In this document: positions 1-7,992 of the stretch, one piece after another
Layout of the letters: each line of letters opens with the position of its first letter
Position numbering within the stretch: the first letter of the stretch is position 1
Assembly (NCBI RefSeq): GCF_000373925.1
Contig: NZ_KB892739.1
Location: 1-64,000 of the forward strand
Source of the DNA: Actinopolymorpha alba DSM 45243
GTDB taxonomy: Bacteria; Actinomycetota; Actinomycetes; Propionibacteriales; Actinopolymorphaceae
Length of the DNA stretch: 64,000 nt
Direction of reading: 5' to 3'
Program-made: the position numbers and the translations under genes
The notes under the pieces: generated by a model
What the model saw: the letters and a program-made list of their open reading frames with translations, nothing else
Databases searched by the model: none
What the model was told of the DNA's origin: nothing

Positions 1-1
1 C

Positions 2-226
2 GTCGGCAGCCTCAAAGGCGTCTCCACCCCCAGGCTCCGGCAGGAGTCCCCCGGACACATCCGCAAATACCTGTGGGGTGAACACTTCTGGTCCCCGTCC
101 TACATCGCCGCATCCTGCGCAGGCGCCCCGCTCGCCGTGGTGAAGGAGTACACCGAGAACCAGAAGCATCCCGACCGAGGCAGACAGCGCAGACCCGTGC
201 GTCCGTGCAAGTCACCCCGGCTTTAA
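2..226 (+). CDS. tnpA: IS200/IS605-type transposase TnpA, C-terminal part
   Basis: An open frame enters from the left edge and stops with TAA at 224-226. The translation contains LWGEHFWSPSYIAASCAGAP followed by VVKEYIE-like VVKEYTENQ, the usual end of Y1 (HUH/tyrosine) TnpA transposases, where the helix after the sheet carries the catalytic tyrosine. The start lies outside the window, so whether the element is intact is not visible. The stop is followed within 20 bases by a short perfect hairpin, the arrangement expected at an IS200/IS605 right end. No tnpB follows, so this would be an IS200-like (tnpA only) member or an element that lost tnpB. Confidence 0.85.
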   Translation, partial: VGSLKGVSTPRLRQESPGHIRKYLWGEHFWSPSYIAASCAGAPLAVVKEYTENQKHPDRGRQRRPVRPCKSPRL

Positions 227-241
227 GAAGCGACTCCACCC

Positions 242-257
242 CGGGCCTGAAGGCCCG
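242..257. repeat. Hairpin at IS200/IS605 right end
   Basis: CGGGCCTGAAGGCCCG is an inverted repeat with a GAA-type loop, 16 bases after the tnpA stop codon. IS200/IS605 elements carry subterminal hairpins rather than terminal inverted repeats. The exact cleavage point is probably shortly downstream, before about position 285, but cannot be fixed without an empty site. Confidence 0.6.
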
Positions 258-588
258 AGGTTCCTCGCTAGATCCTACTGAACTCCGCGGTCCGCCTACA
301 AGGATGTCCGCCTCGAACGGGCAGAGCGTAGCCCCACGCGACGCGGATGTCAGATTTCCTGGGATTCCTGTCCGCCGGACGCCTGCGCCGGACGGGCTCC
401 TCGTCGAAGTCGTCCACGCGACAACAACCTCCGCAGAGGCTGTCCGGCATGCGGTGCTCGACGGATTCGATCCTGACCCTGTTGGTCTGAACGTCGTTCA
501 GGCGTTCGTCGACGGCATTCCCACCCACGGGCACGGATGGGTGGATGCATGGAAAGGTACGCGCCGCAACCCGATCTTGCTAGGGCGT
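258..588. other. No recognised gene between IS end and 0.6 kb
   Basis: Several overlapping open frames exist on both strands, including a plus-strand frame running to 846 inside the next gene, but none has a ribosome binding site, a recognisable domain or an uninterrupted match to a known family. It may be decayed coding sequence left after IS insertion. Confidence 0.4.
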
Positions 589-1599
589 TCAGCGGGACTC
601 GGCTACCCACCACCGCGCTTTGTAGAACTGGGTGCCAGGCCTGGTCCGCGTGGTGTCGGGTCCGAAGAATTCCACCGTGTCGGTGCACCAGCTGGTTGCG
701 CAGCCGGCTTTTGGTCTTGTCTGGAGTATCTGACCGGTCCCAGGATTCGTGCTCACCGACTTGACGCCGACACGGTCGAGTTTGTCAGAGTCGGGATAGT
801 CGGTGGTGAATTCGTCCTTAGAAACGCTGTACTGGTAGACGCGTGAGCCGGTGGTCACCCAGAACCTGTCTGGGTTCCCATAGACCGGCTGGAGATCATG
901 CCCCCACAGAGAAGGGAGCTCGGTCGAGCGAACCTCGGTGAGGGTGGGCTGGGCGGGCGTGCCACCGTACTTGAGCGCAACAATGTGATGGCCGCCCAGG
1001 GCCCAGATCATGCGGGTCTCAGGGTCCCATTGCACGCCGTGGGCATCAGGAAGGTTGTACTGCACGTAGGTTTGTGAGTTGGCTCCCTGGGACGCGGTGT
1101 AGACGCGTAGCCAACCTCCAGTGCTGGCGGCTACGGCGACGTTCCCGTCCGGGAGTAGCTCGGCGGAGTGGGGATTGTCAAGAGGGGCTATGCCGTCGTC
1201 AGCGTTCACCGACCATTGCCTCTTGCCCGATGGGTATCGAATCAGGCCGACGAATCCATACGATGCGGTCGCTAGTACGAGACGAGTGTCGTACTTCCTG
1301 CTGTAGCGCAGCTTGGCCTCGTCCACCAACCTCCAGCCCGGTGTCGGTTCCGTGAAACCGTCAGCAGCGGTCGGCTGCCATGCCCACTTCAGCGCCTTGC
1401 TGTTGTTCGCTTCGTTCCAGTTCTCGACCGACGGGTCGAGAACAAGAATTCGTTGTGATGCCTGGTCCGTGCCTGCGACCAGGTACTGCTGTTCGTCGGC
1501 AGCCGCCCCAGCGGACGTCGGTGCCCCTGACAAGATTCCGGCAGCTACCGAAACCATCCCGATAAGCGCACAGAGCCGCGTTGTGGCAGTCCATCGCAT
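589..1599 (-). CDS. Secreted DUF6528-like beta-propeller protein
   Basis: A 336-residue protein with a Sec-type signal peptide: basic start MRWTATTR, a hydrophobic core of about 20 residues, then an AGAAADEQQ cleavage region. The mature part reads as repeated beta-strand units with phrases such as YLVAGTDQASQRILVLD, HSAELLPDGNVAVA, AHGVQWDPETRMIWALG and WGHDLQPVYGNPDRFWV, resembling actinobacterial secreted proteins annotated DUF6528, which have six-bladed propeller-like repeats. The full length is present and the C-terminus ends after a DTVEFFGPD segment. No enzyme residues are evident. The gene stands alone on the minus strand next to an IS remnant. The family call is from memory of motif style and is moderately sure; the export prediction is firm. 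Confidence 0.75.
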   Translation of the reverse strand: MRWTATTRLCALIGMVSVAAGILSGAPTSAGAAADEQQYLVAGTDQASQRILVLDPSVENWNEANNSKALKWAWQPTAADGFTEPTPGWRLVDEAKLRYSRKYDTRLVLATASYGFVGLIRYPSGKRQWSVNADDGIAPLDNPHSAELLPDGNVAVAASTGGWLRVYTASQGANSQTYVQYNLPDAHGVQWDPETRMIWALGGHHIVALKYGGTPAQPTLTEVRSTELPSLWGHDLQPVYGNPDRFWVTTGSRVYQYSVSKDEFTTDYPDSDKLDRVGVKSVSTNPGTGQILQTRPKAGCATSWCTDTVEFFGPDTTRTRPGTQFYKARWWVAESR

Positions 1600-1681
1600 G
1601 AAGGTGTCTCCTCACGTTCTGCGGCTGTAGGGATGGCTACTGCTCTACCACAAGCGTTTGCGGTGTGGGGCGACCTGCCGA

Positions 1682-2203
1682 TCATGGTCGCGCCGACCAC
1701 TCGTCCTCAAGGATGCTGAAGAGCTCAGAGTCCCGCCATCCGTCGCGGATCAGCATCGTGTGTCGCATCCGGCCTTCGTACGTCATGCCCAACTTCTTCA
1801 GGACACCGGCCGAGGCGAGGTTTCGCGGATCGCAGGTGCCATAGATGCGGTGCAGATCCATCTCCTCGAACCCGATCGTCAGAAGACCGGACCCAATCTC
1901 TGTCCCGATCCCGCGTCCCCAAACCAGTGGATGCACAACGTATGAGATCTCGCCCTGCCGGTGCCTATCCTCGACGTTCAGCTGACCGAGGCCAAGGATC
2001 TGGCCGTCGACACGCGCGGCGTAGACGAACCACTTCTGCGGGCTGTCAGTCCAGGCGTTCACCGCCGCTTTCACAAACCCTTGCGTCTGCTCCTCTGTAT
2101 CGGGCCCATAGGGCTGGTACCGGCAGGCCTCCGGAAGCTTTGCCCAGGAATGCACCGCCATCCAGTCCGTTATACGCAGCGGTTCCAGTCGTACACTCGG
2201 CAT
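1682..2203 (-). CDS. GNAT family N-acetyltransferase
   Basis: A 173-residue RimJ/RimL-type GNAT protein starting MPSVRLEPLRITDW. The acetyl-CoA binding motif A is visible as VVHPLVWGRGIGTEIGSGLL, followed by the motif B region NLASAGVLKKLGMTYEGRMR that is characteristic of RimJ/RimL and spermidine-type acetyltransferases. The open frame extends further upstream but that extension has no similarity; the start is placed at the ATG that begins the domain. No clear Shine-Dalgarno sequence precedes it. It probably acetylates an amino group of a small molecule or protein N-terminus; the substrate cannot be told. It is transcribed away from the 39-bp repeat copy at 2426. Confidence 0.85.
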   Translation of the reverse strand: MPSVRLEPLRITDWMAVHSWAKLPEACRYQPYGPDTEEQTQGFVKAAVNAWTDSPQKWFVYAARVDGQILGLGQLNVEDRHRQGEISYVVHPLVWGRGIGTEIGSGLLTIGFEEMDLHRIYGTCDPRNLASAGVLKKLGMTYEGRMRHTMLIRDGWRDSELFSILEDEWSARP

Positions 2204-2425
2204 CCGGCAACCCTGCCAGCGCAACACGACCCCCGCGAGATAATTACTGAACGACGACGACGCCGGCAATCGACCTGACTCCCGAACGCATCGCCTGCGA
2301 GATTCGATTCCCCTCAGTCGCCCCGAGGCTCCTCGTGGATTCTTCTGCTGAGGAGTCAGCAAGTAGCCTCCGACGGCGACCCGACGCAGGACCTCGCATC
2401 CTTCGACGCGAGGTTCCAGCGCTAC

Positions 2426-2464
2426 GGCTCCCCACGAAGCACACTCAATCCAGCCTGCCTGGTG
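2426..2464. repeat. 39-bp direct repeat, copy A
   Basis: Starts GGCTCCCCACGAAGCAC and ends CCTGCCTGGTG. A second copy lies at 32272-32310 in the same orientation with 36 of 39 bases identical. The two bracket about 29.8 kb of mostly accessory genes. Could be a duplicated integration site, remnants of one IS family, or an unrelated dispersed repeat. Confidence 0.6.
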
Positions 2465-2519
2465 ATGACGCTGTGCCCAAAAGCCCCGAACTGGCCTCAC
2501 ATCCGCGGCGCCCCAACAA

Positions 2520-2567
2520 GATCGTGGAAACTCCAGGGGGTCATAGCACCCCGGAATCTCCACGATC
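2520..2567. repeat. 48-nt bipartite hairpin in intergenic region
   Basis: Outer arms GATCGTGGA and TCCACGATC pair perfectly; inside, CC/GG and GGGGT/ACCCC continue the stem around a CATAGC loop. It lies about 100 bases before the CMD gene at 2670, in a 466-base gene-free stretch (2204-2669) that otherwise holds only the repeat copy at 2426. No T-run follows on either strand, so a classical terminator is unlikely. Confidence 0.5.
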
Positions 2568-2669
2568 ACACACGGCCAGGCTCCTGGCGCCGAACGAGAT
2601 CGGCGCGCTGATCGACGGATCATGTCACATTCGAGCCGGCCCATTCGTCTTATAGGTAAAGGAGGCTCC

Positions 2670-3224
2670 ATGCTCAAGTGGATGATTCGCCGCAAGCTCC
2701 GCGCATTCGAGCGTCAGCATGGCTATGACTCATCGTTCATGCACGAAGTGCTCGACACCGACCTCAGGGCGTTTCTCAAGTTCGGGTTCGCGACCGGCAT
2801 CGGCACGTACCGCAAGGACGTCCCGCTCGACGTGTACTTCGCGGCGGGGCTCACCTCGGCGATGCACGCCGATTGCGGGCCGTGCACGCAGCTCGGCGTC
2901 GATTTCGCGCTGCAGGCCGGTGTCCCGGCGCCCACGATCGCGGCGGTCGTCGCCGGCGACGAGGCTGCGATGTCGCGCGACGTCGCACTCGGCGTCCGGT
3001 ACGCGCGAGCGGTGATCGCTCACGACCCCGAGGCCGACGTGTACCGCGAGGAGATCGTGCAGCGCTGGGGCCCGCGGGCGTTGCTCGCGCTCGCGTTCGG
3101 GATCATGAGCGCGCAGCTCTATCCGACGCTGAAATACGCGCTCGGCCACGGCAAGGCATGCACACGGGTCGTGGTCGCCGGTGAGACCGTCACGCCGCGG
3201 CAGCGGGCGGCCGGGACCATGTGA
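2670..3224 (+). CDS. Carboxymuconolactone decarboxylase (AhpD-fold) family protein
   Basis: A 184-residue protein. The start is set by an excellent ribosome binding site, AAAGGAGG, seven bases before ATG at 2670; upstream in-frame ATGs lack one. The redox motif HADCGPCTQLGVDFAL holds Cys69 and Cys72 in the CxxC arrangement of AhpD-like CMD proteins, where the pair acts in peroxide reduction or disulfide exchange. The region around it (FAAGLTSAMHADCGPC, DVALGVRYARAV) fits the all-helical CMD fold. The C-terminus seems complete (CTRVVVAGETVTPRQ). The 3' end overlaps the broken DUF418 frame on the other strand by 35 bases, so a deletion has probably brought the two together. Confidence 0.85.
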   Translation: MLKWMIRRKLRAFERQHGYDSSFMHEVLDTDLRAFLKFGFATGIGTYRKDVPLDVYFAAGLTSAMHADCGPCTQLGVDFALQAGVPAPTIAAVVAGDEAAMSRDVALGVRYARAVIAHDPEADVYREEIVQRWGPRALLALAFGIMSAQLYPTLKYALGHGKACTRVVVAGETVTPRQRAAGTM

Positions 3225-3699
3225 ACAAGTGGTCCCGGAACGCCGCCCGGCGCGATGACGGCGACCGATCTCCACTCAGTAGCAGGCTCAAAGCGGCGTA
3301 CAGGGTGAGGATGTTGCTGAACCACAGCAGTGCGGCGTGCACCGCGCCGATAGCGAACAGCGCGGCCGACCGGCGCAGCAGGCGCGGCACGGCCGGGGCC
3401 TGGGCGCGGGTGGCGGCGTCGATCTGCAGGGTGAACGAGTAGCCGAACAGGAACGAGAACAGCACGAAGAACTTGTTCACGAAGGCGGTGTCCACGATCA
3501 CGGACACCGCCTGGTCGATCGGGCTGTCGAAGGTGTAGGTGAGGTCGAACGTCCCTCCCTGCATGCTCCGGATCCCGGTCACAGCGGCGACGACGTTGGT
3601 GATGAGGATCCCGAACAGCGCGAGGCTGCGGATGGCGTCCACTTCGCCGATGCGGCGGCCGGTCTGCACGCCGGGTTCAAGGTCAGTCGTTGTGGCCAT
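3190..3699 (-). pseudogene. Truncated DUF418/YeiB-like membrane protein
   Basis: The 169-residue frame begins with the typical N-terminus of DUF418/YeiB membrane proteins: GRRIGEVDAIRSLALFGILI, then FVNKFFVLFSFLFGYSFTLQ and a third hydrophobic stretch. Full-length family members have about 370-420 residues and 10 or so membrane helices; here similarity ends after LTLYAALSLLLSGD and the frame runs into low-complexity residues across the 3' end of the convergent CMD gene. A strong AAAGGAGG site precedes the start, so the 5' end was a working gene. Best read as the surviving N-terminal third of a gene cut by a deletion whose junction is near 3260. Confidence 0.75.
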
Positions 3700-3800
3700 G
3701 GGTGTCGTGAACCTCCTTTAACCCCTGGTAGATCCATGAGCTGTCCGGCGGTTGGGGTGTTCTCGATGTAACGGCTGGTGGGGCGGACCGATGGAACGTT

Positions 3801-4088
3801 TTACGAGTCCACCCACTGGGTGTCGAAGAGACGCCTTAGCAGCGGTGCGGTGTCCCGCGGCGCGTTGCGCAGCCGGACCAGGATCAAGGAATCGGCGAGT
3901 TCCTCCAGCGCCGCGTCGATGACGTCCAGATCGGACCGGCGCAAGGAGGGAGCTCGGCGGGCAAGCCGCCGCAGTTCGGCGTCGATGACGGTGCGGCTGT
4001 GCTTGTGCACGTAGGAAACGAGATCCGACGTGGGATCCTCCGAGCACGGGGCCGGCTGTCGAGCAGGGCACGATGAATCAGTGGCCAT
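3801..4088 (-). CDS. Small protein resembling glutamyl-tRNA reductase dimerization domain
   Basis: A 95-residue helical protein with ATG at 4088 inside the 3' end of the multicopper oxidase gene (11-base overlap), implying coupled translation. Its segment VIDAELRRLARRAPSLRR followed by VIDAALEELADSLILVRLRN and DTAPLLRRLFD resembles the C-terminal helical spine of HemA (glutamyl-tRNA reductase), which mediates dimerization. No catalytic or NADPH domain is present, so it is not an enzyme of tetrapyrrole synthesis by itself. The position as last gene of the oxidase operon suggests a role linked to that system. A longer upstream ATG (4154) exists in the same frame. Homology is suggestive only. 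Confidence 0.55.
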   Translation of the reverse strand: MATDSSCPARQPAPCSEDPTSDLVSYVHKHSRTVIDAELRRLARRAPSLRRSDLDVIDAALEELADSLILVRLRNAPRDTAPLLRRLFDTQWVDS

Positions 4089-6081
4089 GGCTTGGGTTCC
4101 TGGCCGAATCGACGCCGCGGGCAGTGTGCGAGTGGCCGAATGGCGTGGTAACACCGTCGTAGCGGAGCCGCAGCATCATTCCCTGATGTGCGTGCGGCAG
4201 ATTGTGGCAATGGTTCATCCAGATCCCGGGGTTCGCGGCCTTGAATGCGACCTCCCACACCTCTCCTGGGCGGACATCGAATGTGTCCACCCACAAGGGA
4301 CTTCCGGACGACGGAGTCCCGTCTCTGGACAGGATCAGCACCGGATGGCCGTGTAGATGCCAGGGATGCGTTTCCAGGCTCCGGTTGACCACGGTGAACC
4401 GGACGAGATCGCCTTCGGTGACGAGCTGGTCCGGGATCGACGGGTGCCCCCGACCGTTGACCGTCTGTGCGTACGCCAGCCCACCGTCGACCATGGCCAC
4501 ACCACGGTCCAGGACGATCGTGAACTGCCGGTCAGGGGCATCGGCATCGAACGGCGCGGCGACGGGAGTTCCGTAGTGCAGAAGGTCGAGTTCGGGCCAG
4601 CCCGAGGTGTCTTCGATGGCCGGCGTTCCACCGGCTGAGTCGGCCTGCGGGCGCAGCCGCACCCCGCCCTCGCGATCGTTGTCGAGCACGAGGGCCACGG
4701 CGGTGTCGGGCATACCGAAGACCAGGTCGTACCTACCGCCCGCAGGCAAGCGAAGCTTGACGCCTCGGACCTCGCCGGGCCGGTTGAGATCCCGGCCATC
4801 GACGGCCGCCACCCGGAACGGCGTTCCAGCCAGCGCGAACCAGTGCGGAACTGAATCGGTGTTGATCAACCGCAGTCGCACCGGCGTACCGGCTGGCGCG
4901 GTGTGTTCGGTACGCCCGTCCTGATCCGCGATCACCATGATGCCGTCGAACGTGTGCACCGGCAGGGTCAGATCCAGCTTCTCTGCATCAGCCGCTTCAT
5001 CCCCCTGCCGTCTGTCGCGTGGTGTCACGACGAGGGTCCCGTACAGCCCTCTGCGCACGCCGCGGTGCGAAGCCTGGTGGGTGTGGTACCAGTAGGTCCC
5101 CACCTGGTCGGCACGGAACTGGTAGACGAACTCCTGCCCAGGGGCAACGACGTCCTGCGTTACGCCCGGTGCGCCATCGTCACCGCAAGCCACGTCATAG
5201 CCGTGCCAATGCAGGGTCACTCCGTCCTCGATGTCGGTGTTGCGCAAGGTGACCTTGATCAGATCACCTTCGGTGGCGGTGATCGCCGGACCGGGCACCT
5301 GCCCGCCATAGGTCCACGCATCGATCTCACGACCGGACGGGAGTCTGACCCTGGCCGTCTGGGCGGTGAGTTCGTACTGCCTCCTGGTGCCCCCCGGAGT
5401 CGGTCTGCGGGCACCGCGCAGATCGGTCACTGACACGGCGGCTCGGGAGCCGGACAAAGGACTCGGACCGCCTCCAGCAGTGACGGATTCAGCAGGCATG
5501 AGTGACAGTCCGACACCGGCGCCCCCTGCACCCACCACGACCGCGCCACCTGCAACGGTGATGAACCGGCGGCGCGAGAACCCAGGGTGGCTGTCAGCGG
5601 TCTTCTCGGCCGGTGCCGCGAGCACTCGCGCGGTCAGCAGGGCGCCCGCGCCCACCAGCGCGATGGCGATCAGCGCGGTGCCCCAGGTGAGGGGGTACCC
5701 GGCCAGGAAGGTCACCACGAGGCCTGCCAGCGCCGCGTAAGCGGCGGCAAGTAACGCGACAACGTTACTTGCCGGCACCGGTTTGCTCGGCGTCCGCCTC
5801 GTATCGAGTAGCCGCGGGCCAGCGATCAGCACGGCGGCCAATCCGGTGACCGCGAGCAGCGGCAGCCCCAGCAGAACCTTCTCCTGTACGAACCACCAGC
5901 CCCGGCCGGCCAGCATCGCCACCGTGACCACCCGGCCAAGGATCATCAGCACGGCCGCCGCCAGGAGAGCGAACGCGAGCCGGGCGCGCCGGATGGCCAG
6001 GGTGACACCGGTCGCGAACCATGCGGCGACGCTCAGCAGTGCGACCGCATGGTCCAGGAGAATCAACTGACTCGTTGTCAT
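4078..6081 (-). CDS. Membrane-anchored multicopper oxidase with N-terminal TM domain
   Basis: A 667-residue protein. Residues 1-155 form four to five membrane helices; at 169-190 a twin-arginine-like stretch SRRRFITVAGG plus a hydrophobic segment leads into the oxidase. Copper sites are all present: HWHG at 291-294, HTH at 333-335, HPWHLHGH, and the T1/T2/T3 motif HCHNLPHAHQGM near the C-terminus, where Met is the likely axial T1 ligand. Two cupredoxin domains are visible, making it a short-type oxidase facing the cell exterior. It probably oxidises Cu(I), Fe(II), Mn(II) or organic substrates with O2. Start ATG overlaps the stop of the upstream DUF6220-like gene by 4 bases (ATGA), so they form an operon, likely under the palindrome at 6664. 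Confidence 0.92.
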   Translation of the reverse strand: MTTSQLILLDHAVALLSVAAWFATGVTLAIRRARLAFALLAAAVLMILGRVVTVAMLAGRGWWFVQEKVLLGLPLLAVTGLAAVLIAGPRLLDTRRTPSKPVPASNVVALLAAAYAALAGLVVTFLAGYPLTWGTALIAIALVGAGALLTARVLAAPAEKTADSHPGFSRRRFITVAGGAVVVGAGGAGVGLSLMPAESVTAGGGPSPLSGSRAAVSVTDLRGARRPTPGGTRRQYELTAQTARVRLPSGREIDAWTYGGQVPGPAITATEGDLIKVTLRNTDIEDGVTLHWHGYDVACGDDGAPGVTQDVVAPGQEFVYQFRADQVGTYWYHTHQASHRGVRRGLYGTLVVTPRDRRQGDEAADAEKLDLTLPVHTFDGIMVIADQDGRTEHTAPAGTPVRLRLINTDSVPHWFALAGTPFRVAAVDGRDLNRPGEVRGVKLRLPAGGRYDLVFGMPDTAVALVLDNDREGGVRLRPQADSAGGTPAIEDTSGWPELDLLHYGTPVAAPFDADAPDRQFTIVLDRGVAMVDGGLAYAQTVNGRGHPSIPDQLVTEGDLVRFTVVNRSLETHPWHLHGHPVLILSRDGTPSSGSPLWVDTFDVRPGEVWEVAFKAANPGIWMNHCHNLPHAHQGMMLRLRYDGVTTPFGHSHTARGVDSARNPSHGH

Positions 6082-6560
6082 GACGCCGGCTGAGCGGATC
6101 CCGCCGCGGAACCGGCCGCCCTGGCGTCCTCGCCCGTGCCGGCTCCTCGAGTGGGCGCCGCGGGTCCCGACAGCTCTCGCGTCTGCCGGATGATCCTCCC
6201 GACCACCCCCATGATGATCAGGCCGTTGACCGCGTGCAGACCGAAGACGAGCTTGCCGGCCGTCGTGCTGGTGTCGCCCGCGTCATTGAACGCCTTGGCG
6301 ATCAGCGCGATCACACCCTGGACAACCCCCAACCCGGCGACCAGACCGGTTGTCCCGATGAGCCGCCCGGGCATCCGCGCCAGCGCGGCGACCAAGGTCG
6401 TCAGAACCGCGATGAGGACGATCCCGTACCCCAACCCACGGTGCGGCTGGAATGCCTCGTCGTTGGGCGCGCTGTCGAACGCACCCATCGCGGCAAAGTA
6501 GAACTGCACGACGATGGCCAGCATCAGCAGGCGCGCCATCACCGCAAAGACCTTACGCAT
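6078..6560 (-). CDS. Four-helix membrane protein, DUF6220-like
   Basis: A 160-residue integral membrane protein with four predicted helices and a disordered Ala/Gly/Ser C-terminus. FAAMGAFDSAPNDEAFQPHR and the later LVFGLHAVNGLIIM contain His residues in helices one to two and three to four, in the style of small heme-b-like or DUF6220 proteins. The start is supported by GAAGGAG eight bases upstream. It is the first gene of the oxidase operon and overlaps the oxidase start. The position suggests it is an electron-transfer or assembly partner of the multicopper oxidase, but this is inference. The duplicated palindromic element at 6641-6725 lies 80-165 bases upstream. Confidence 0.75.
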   Translation of the reverse strand: MRKVFAVMARLLMLAIVVQFYFAAMGAFDSAPNDEAFQPHRGLGYGIVLIAVLTTLVAALARMPGRLIGTTGLVAGLGVVQGVIALIAKAFNDAGDTSTTAGKLVFGLHAVNGLIIMGVVGRIIRQTRELSGPAAPTRGAGTGEDARAAGSAAGSAQPAS

Positions 6561-6640
6561 GGGGAGAACTCCTTCAGGTTGGTTGAATCGCAGTAGGCGG
6601 GTTCACGTAAGCGATGGTCCCGCCGACGATGCCGTCGCCG

Positions 6641-6725
6641 CCTCCGACAGTGGATGGCAGTGCCTACGCAGATCTGCGTAGACAACTCGTGCAGAATCGC
6701 GCTCGTCGTCGTAGCTCGTCGCGCG
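6641..6725. promoter_or_regulatory. Duplicated regulatory element, copy 1, with perfect 18-bp palindrome
   Basis: An 85-base block that aligns without gaps to 7895-7979 at roughly three-quarters identity. Its core at 6664-6681, CTACGCAGATCTGCGTAG, is a perfect palindrome. It lies upstream of the minus-strand DUF6220/oxidase operon. NarL/LuxR-type response regulators bind such dyads as dimers, and one is encoded 2.6 kb away at 9272; that pairing is inference. Confidence 0.7.
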
Positions 6726-6758
6726 GTTGAGAGGGAGCCCAGCACCTACGATGCGGCT

Positions 6759-7619
6759 TCAGGGAACCTGGGTTTGGCTGGCGGCCACGACCGTTGACGT
6801 CCCTGATCTTTCGGAGTGCCGCTGGGCGATCCGCAGCGAAGCGAGGAGTGCGAGGAAGAGCATGCCGTAGACGGCGAGCAGGATGGAGGTTTCGTAGATG
6901 TCGCTGGTTTGCCAGGTGTGGCCGGTGGCGTCGGTGACCGTGGTGCGGTCGCTTTTGAAGTACGCGGCGAAAAATGACAGCGTCGTTGCCGCGTAAAGAA
7001 TGACTGCTTGAAGGTCACTGACGGTTCGTGTCCGCGCTGCTGATGGCGCCGGGCCGCGGCTGCGCAGGTAGAGGGCGAAGGCTTGCATGTACAGGTAGAC
7101 GGTGAACGTCCAGCCCAGGAAGTTGACGAGAGGTACGCCGAAGAAGCCTCCGCCGTTTTCCCAGATCCACCATTGGTTGATCGTCGCGCTGCTCGGGTCC
7201 ATTGCCAGGTCCCAGGCGGTCATGGCGGACGCGCCGACGATCGGGGTACCGATCGTGGTCAGCCAGGGTGAGTTGCGGTGGACGTCGGCGAGCAGGCTCG
7301 TGGCGACGATCCATGCCAGGTAGCCGATGGCCAGGTAGGCGGGGCCGATGTACCACGGCACCTGGAAGATCTTGCCGTCTCCGGTGTAGTGGTAGTGCCC
7401 GAACGGGAAACCGGTCTGGATGCTCAGGTTCTCCAGAAGGTTACTGATCACTAAGCCCGCCACGATGAAGACGGTGATAGCGCGCCACCCGTAGCGCCGC
7501 GAGCCATGCAGCGCAAGAAATCCGACTTGCACGACGATCAGCGGTATCCCAATTCCGGGAATGAACATCGCCGCGATCAAGCCGGCTGCGATGAGGGCCG
7601 TGAGGACTGCTGTAGTCAT
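6759..7619 (-). CDS. Carotenoid biosynthesis family (CruF-like) membrane protein
   Basis: A 286-residue protein with about seven membrane helices. FPFGHYHYTGDGKIFQVPWY and AMTAWDLAMDPSSATINQWW are signature stretches of the carotenoid-biosynthesis membrane family (CruF/bisanhydrobacterioruberin hydratase, Pfam Caroten_synth): conserved HYHYT, D-x-x-M-D-P and the W-x-W-x-x-G-G-x-x-F-G-V-P run (WIWENGGGFFGVP). In the family these act on the ends of C40-C50 carotenoids as hydratases; no carotenoid genes are nearby, so the substrate here is open. The ATG at 7619 is chosen over a 65-residue upstream extension that is hydrophilic and unlike the family. Copy 2 of the palindromic element is about 300 bases upstream. 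Confidence 0.8.
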   Translation of the reverse strand: MTTAVLTALIAAGLIAAMFIPGIGIPLIVVQVGFLALHGSRRYGWRAITVFIVAGLVISNLLENLSIQTGFPFGHYHYTGDGKIFQVPWYIGPAYLAIGYLAWIVATSLLADVHRNSPWLTTIGTPIVGASAMTAWDLAMDPSSATINQWWIWENGGGFFGVPLVNFLGWTFTVYLYMQAFALYLRSRGPAPSAARTRTVSDLQAVILYAATTLSFFAAYFKSDRTTVTDATGHTWQTSDIYETSILLAVYGMLFLALLASLRIAQRHSERSGTSTVVAASQTQVP

Positions 7620-7894
7620 GAAGACCTCGCGGGGATGGACTTGTGGAGGCGGCTGAAGGTCGCTTTGCTGCTTGTTGCCTGGGCTGTGGACATATGGCTT
7701 CGCCTTGGTCAATACGGACATTCGGTGGTCACACGGTGCATCCGGTTTGTCTTGATGACCCTGGTATCTGGGAAGATTTCTGGGACCGACGTGTGCCCGC
7801 TCAGCGAACGGCATCCAGTTCGCGGGCTGTGCTTACGGAGACGTCCGTACGTCCTTTCACGGGATCGATCGTCGCGCCGTCGAGGCGGCCGTGG

Positions 7895-7979
7895 CCTCCG
7901 ACAGCGGATGGCGTCGCCTACGCAGATCTACGTAGGCGAAGCTGCTCTGATCGCGCTCCTCGTCGTAGATGGTCGCGCG
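7895..7979. promoter_or_regulatory. Duplicated regulatory element, copy 2, with near-perfect palindrome
   Basis: Gap-free counterpart of 6641-6725. The core CCTACGCAGATCTACGTAGG (7917-7936) is palindromic except for one base pair, and the symmetry extends to 7915-7938. It sits between the minus-strand CruF-like gene and the plus-strand histidine kinase, so one bound regulator could act on both divergent promoters. This 405-base interval (7620-8024) contains no other gene. Confidence 0.7.
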
Positions 7980-7992
7980 TCTGGCTGGAGCC

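Noticed and set aside
205-846. Long plus-strand frame at the left edge
   Set aside because: It crosses the IS end and then runs antisense through the coherent secreted protein gene at 589-1599; no SD or family resemblance.
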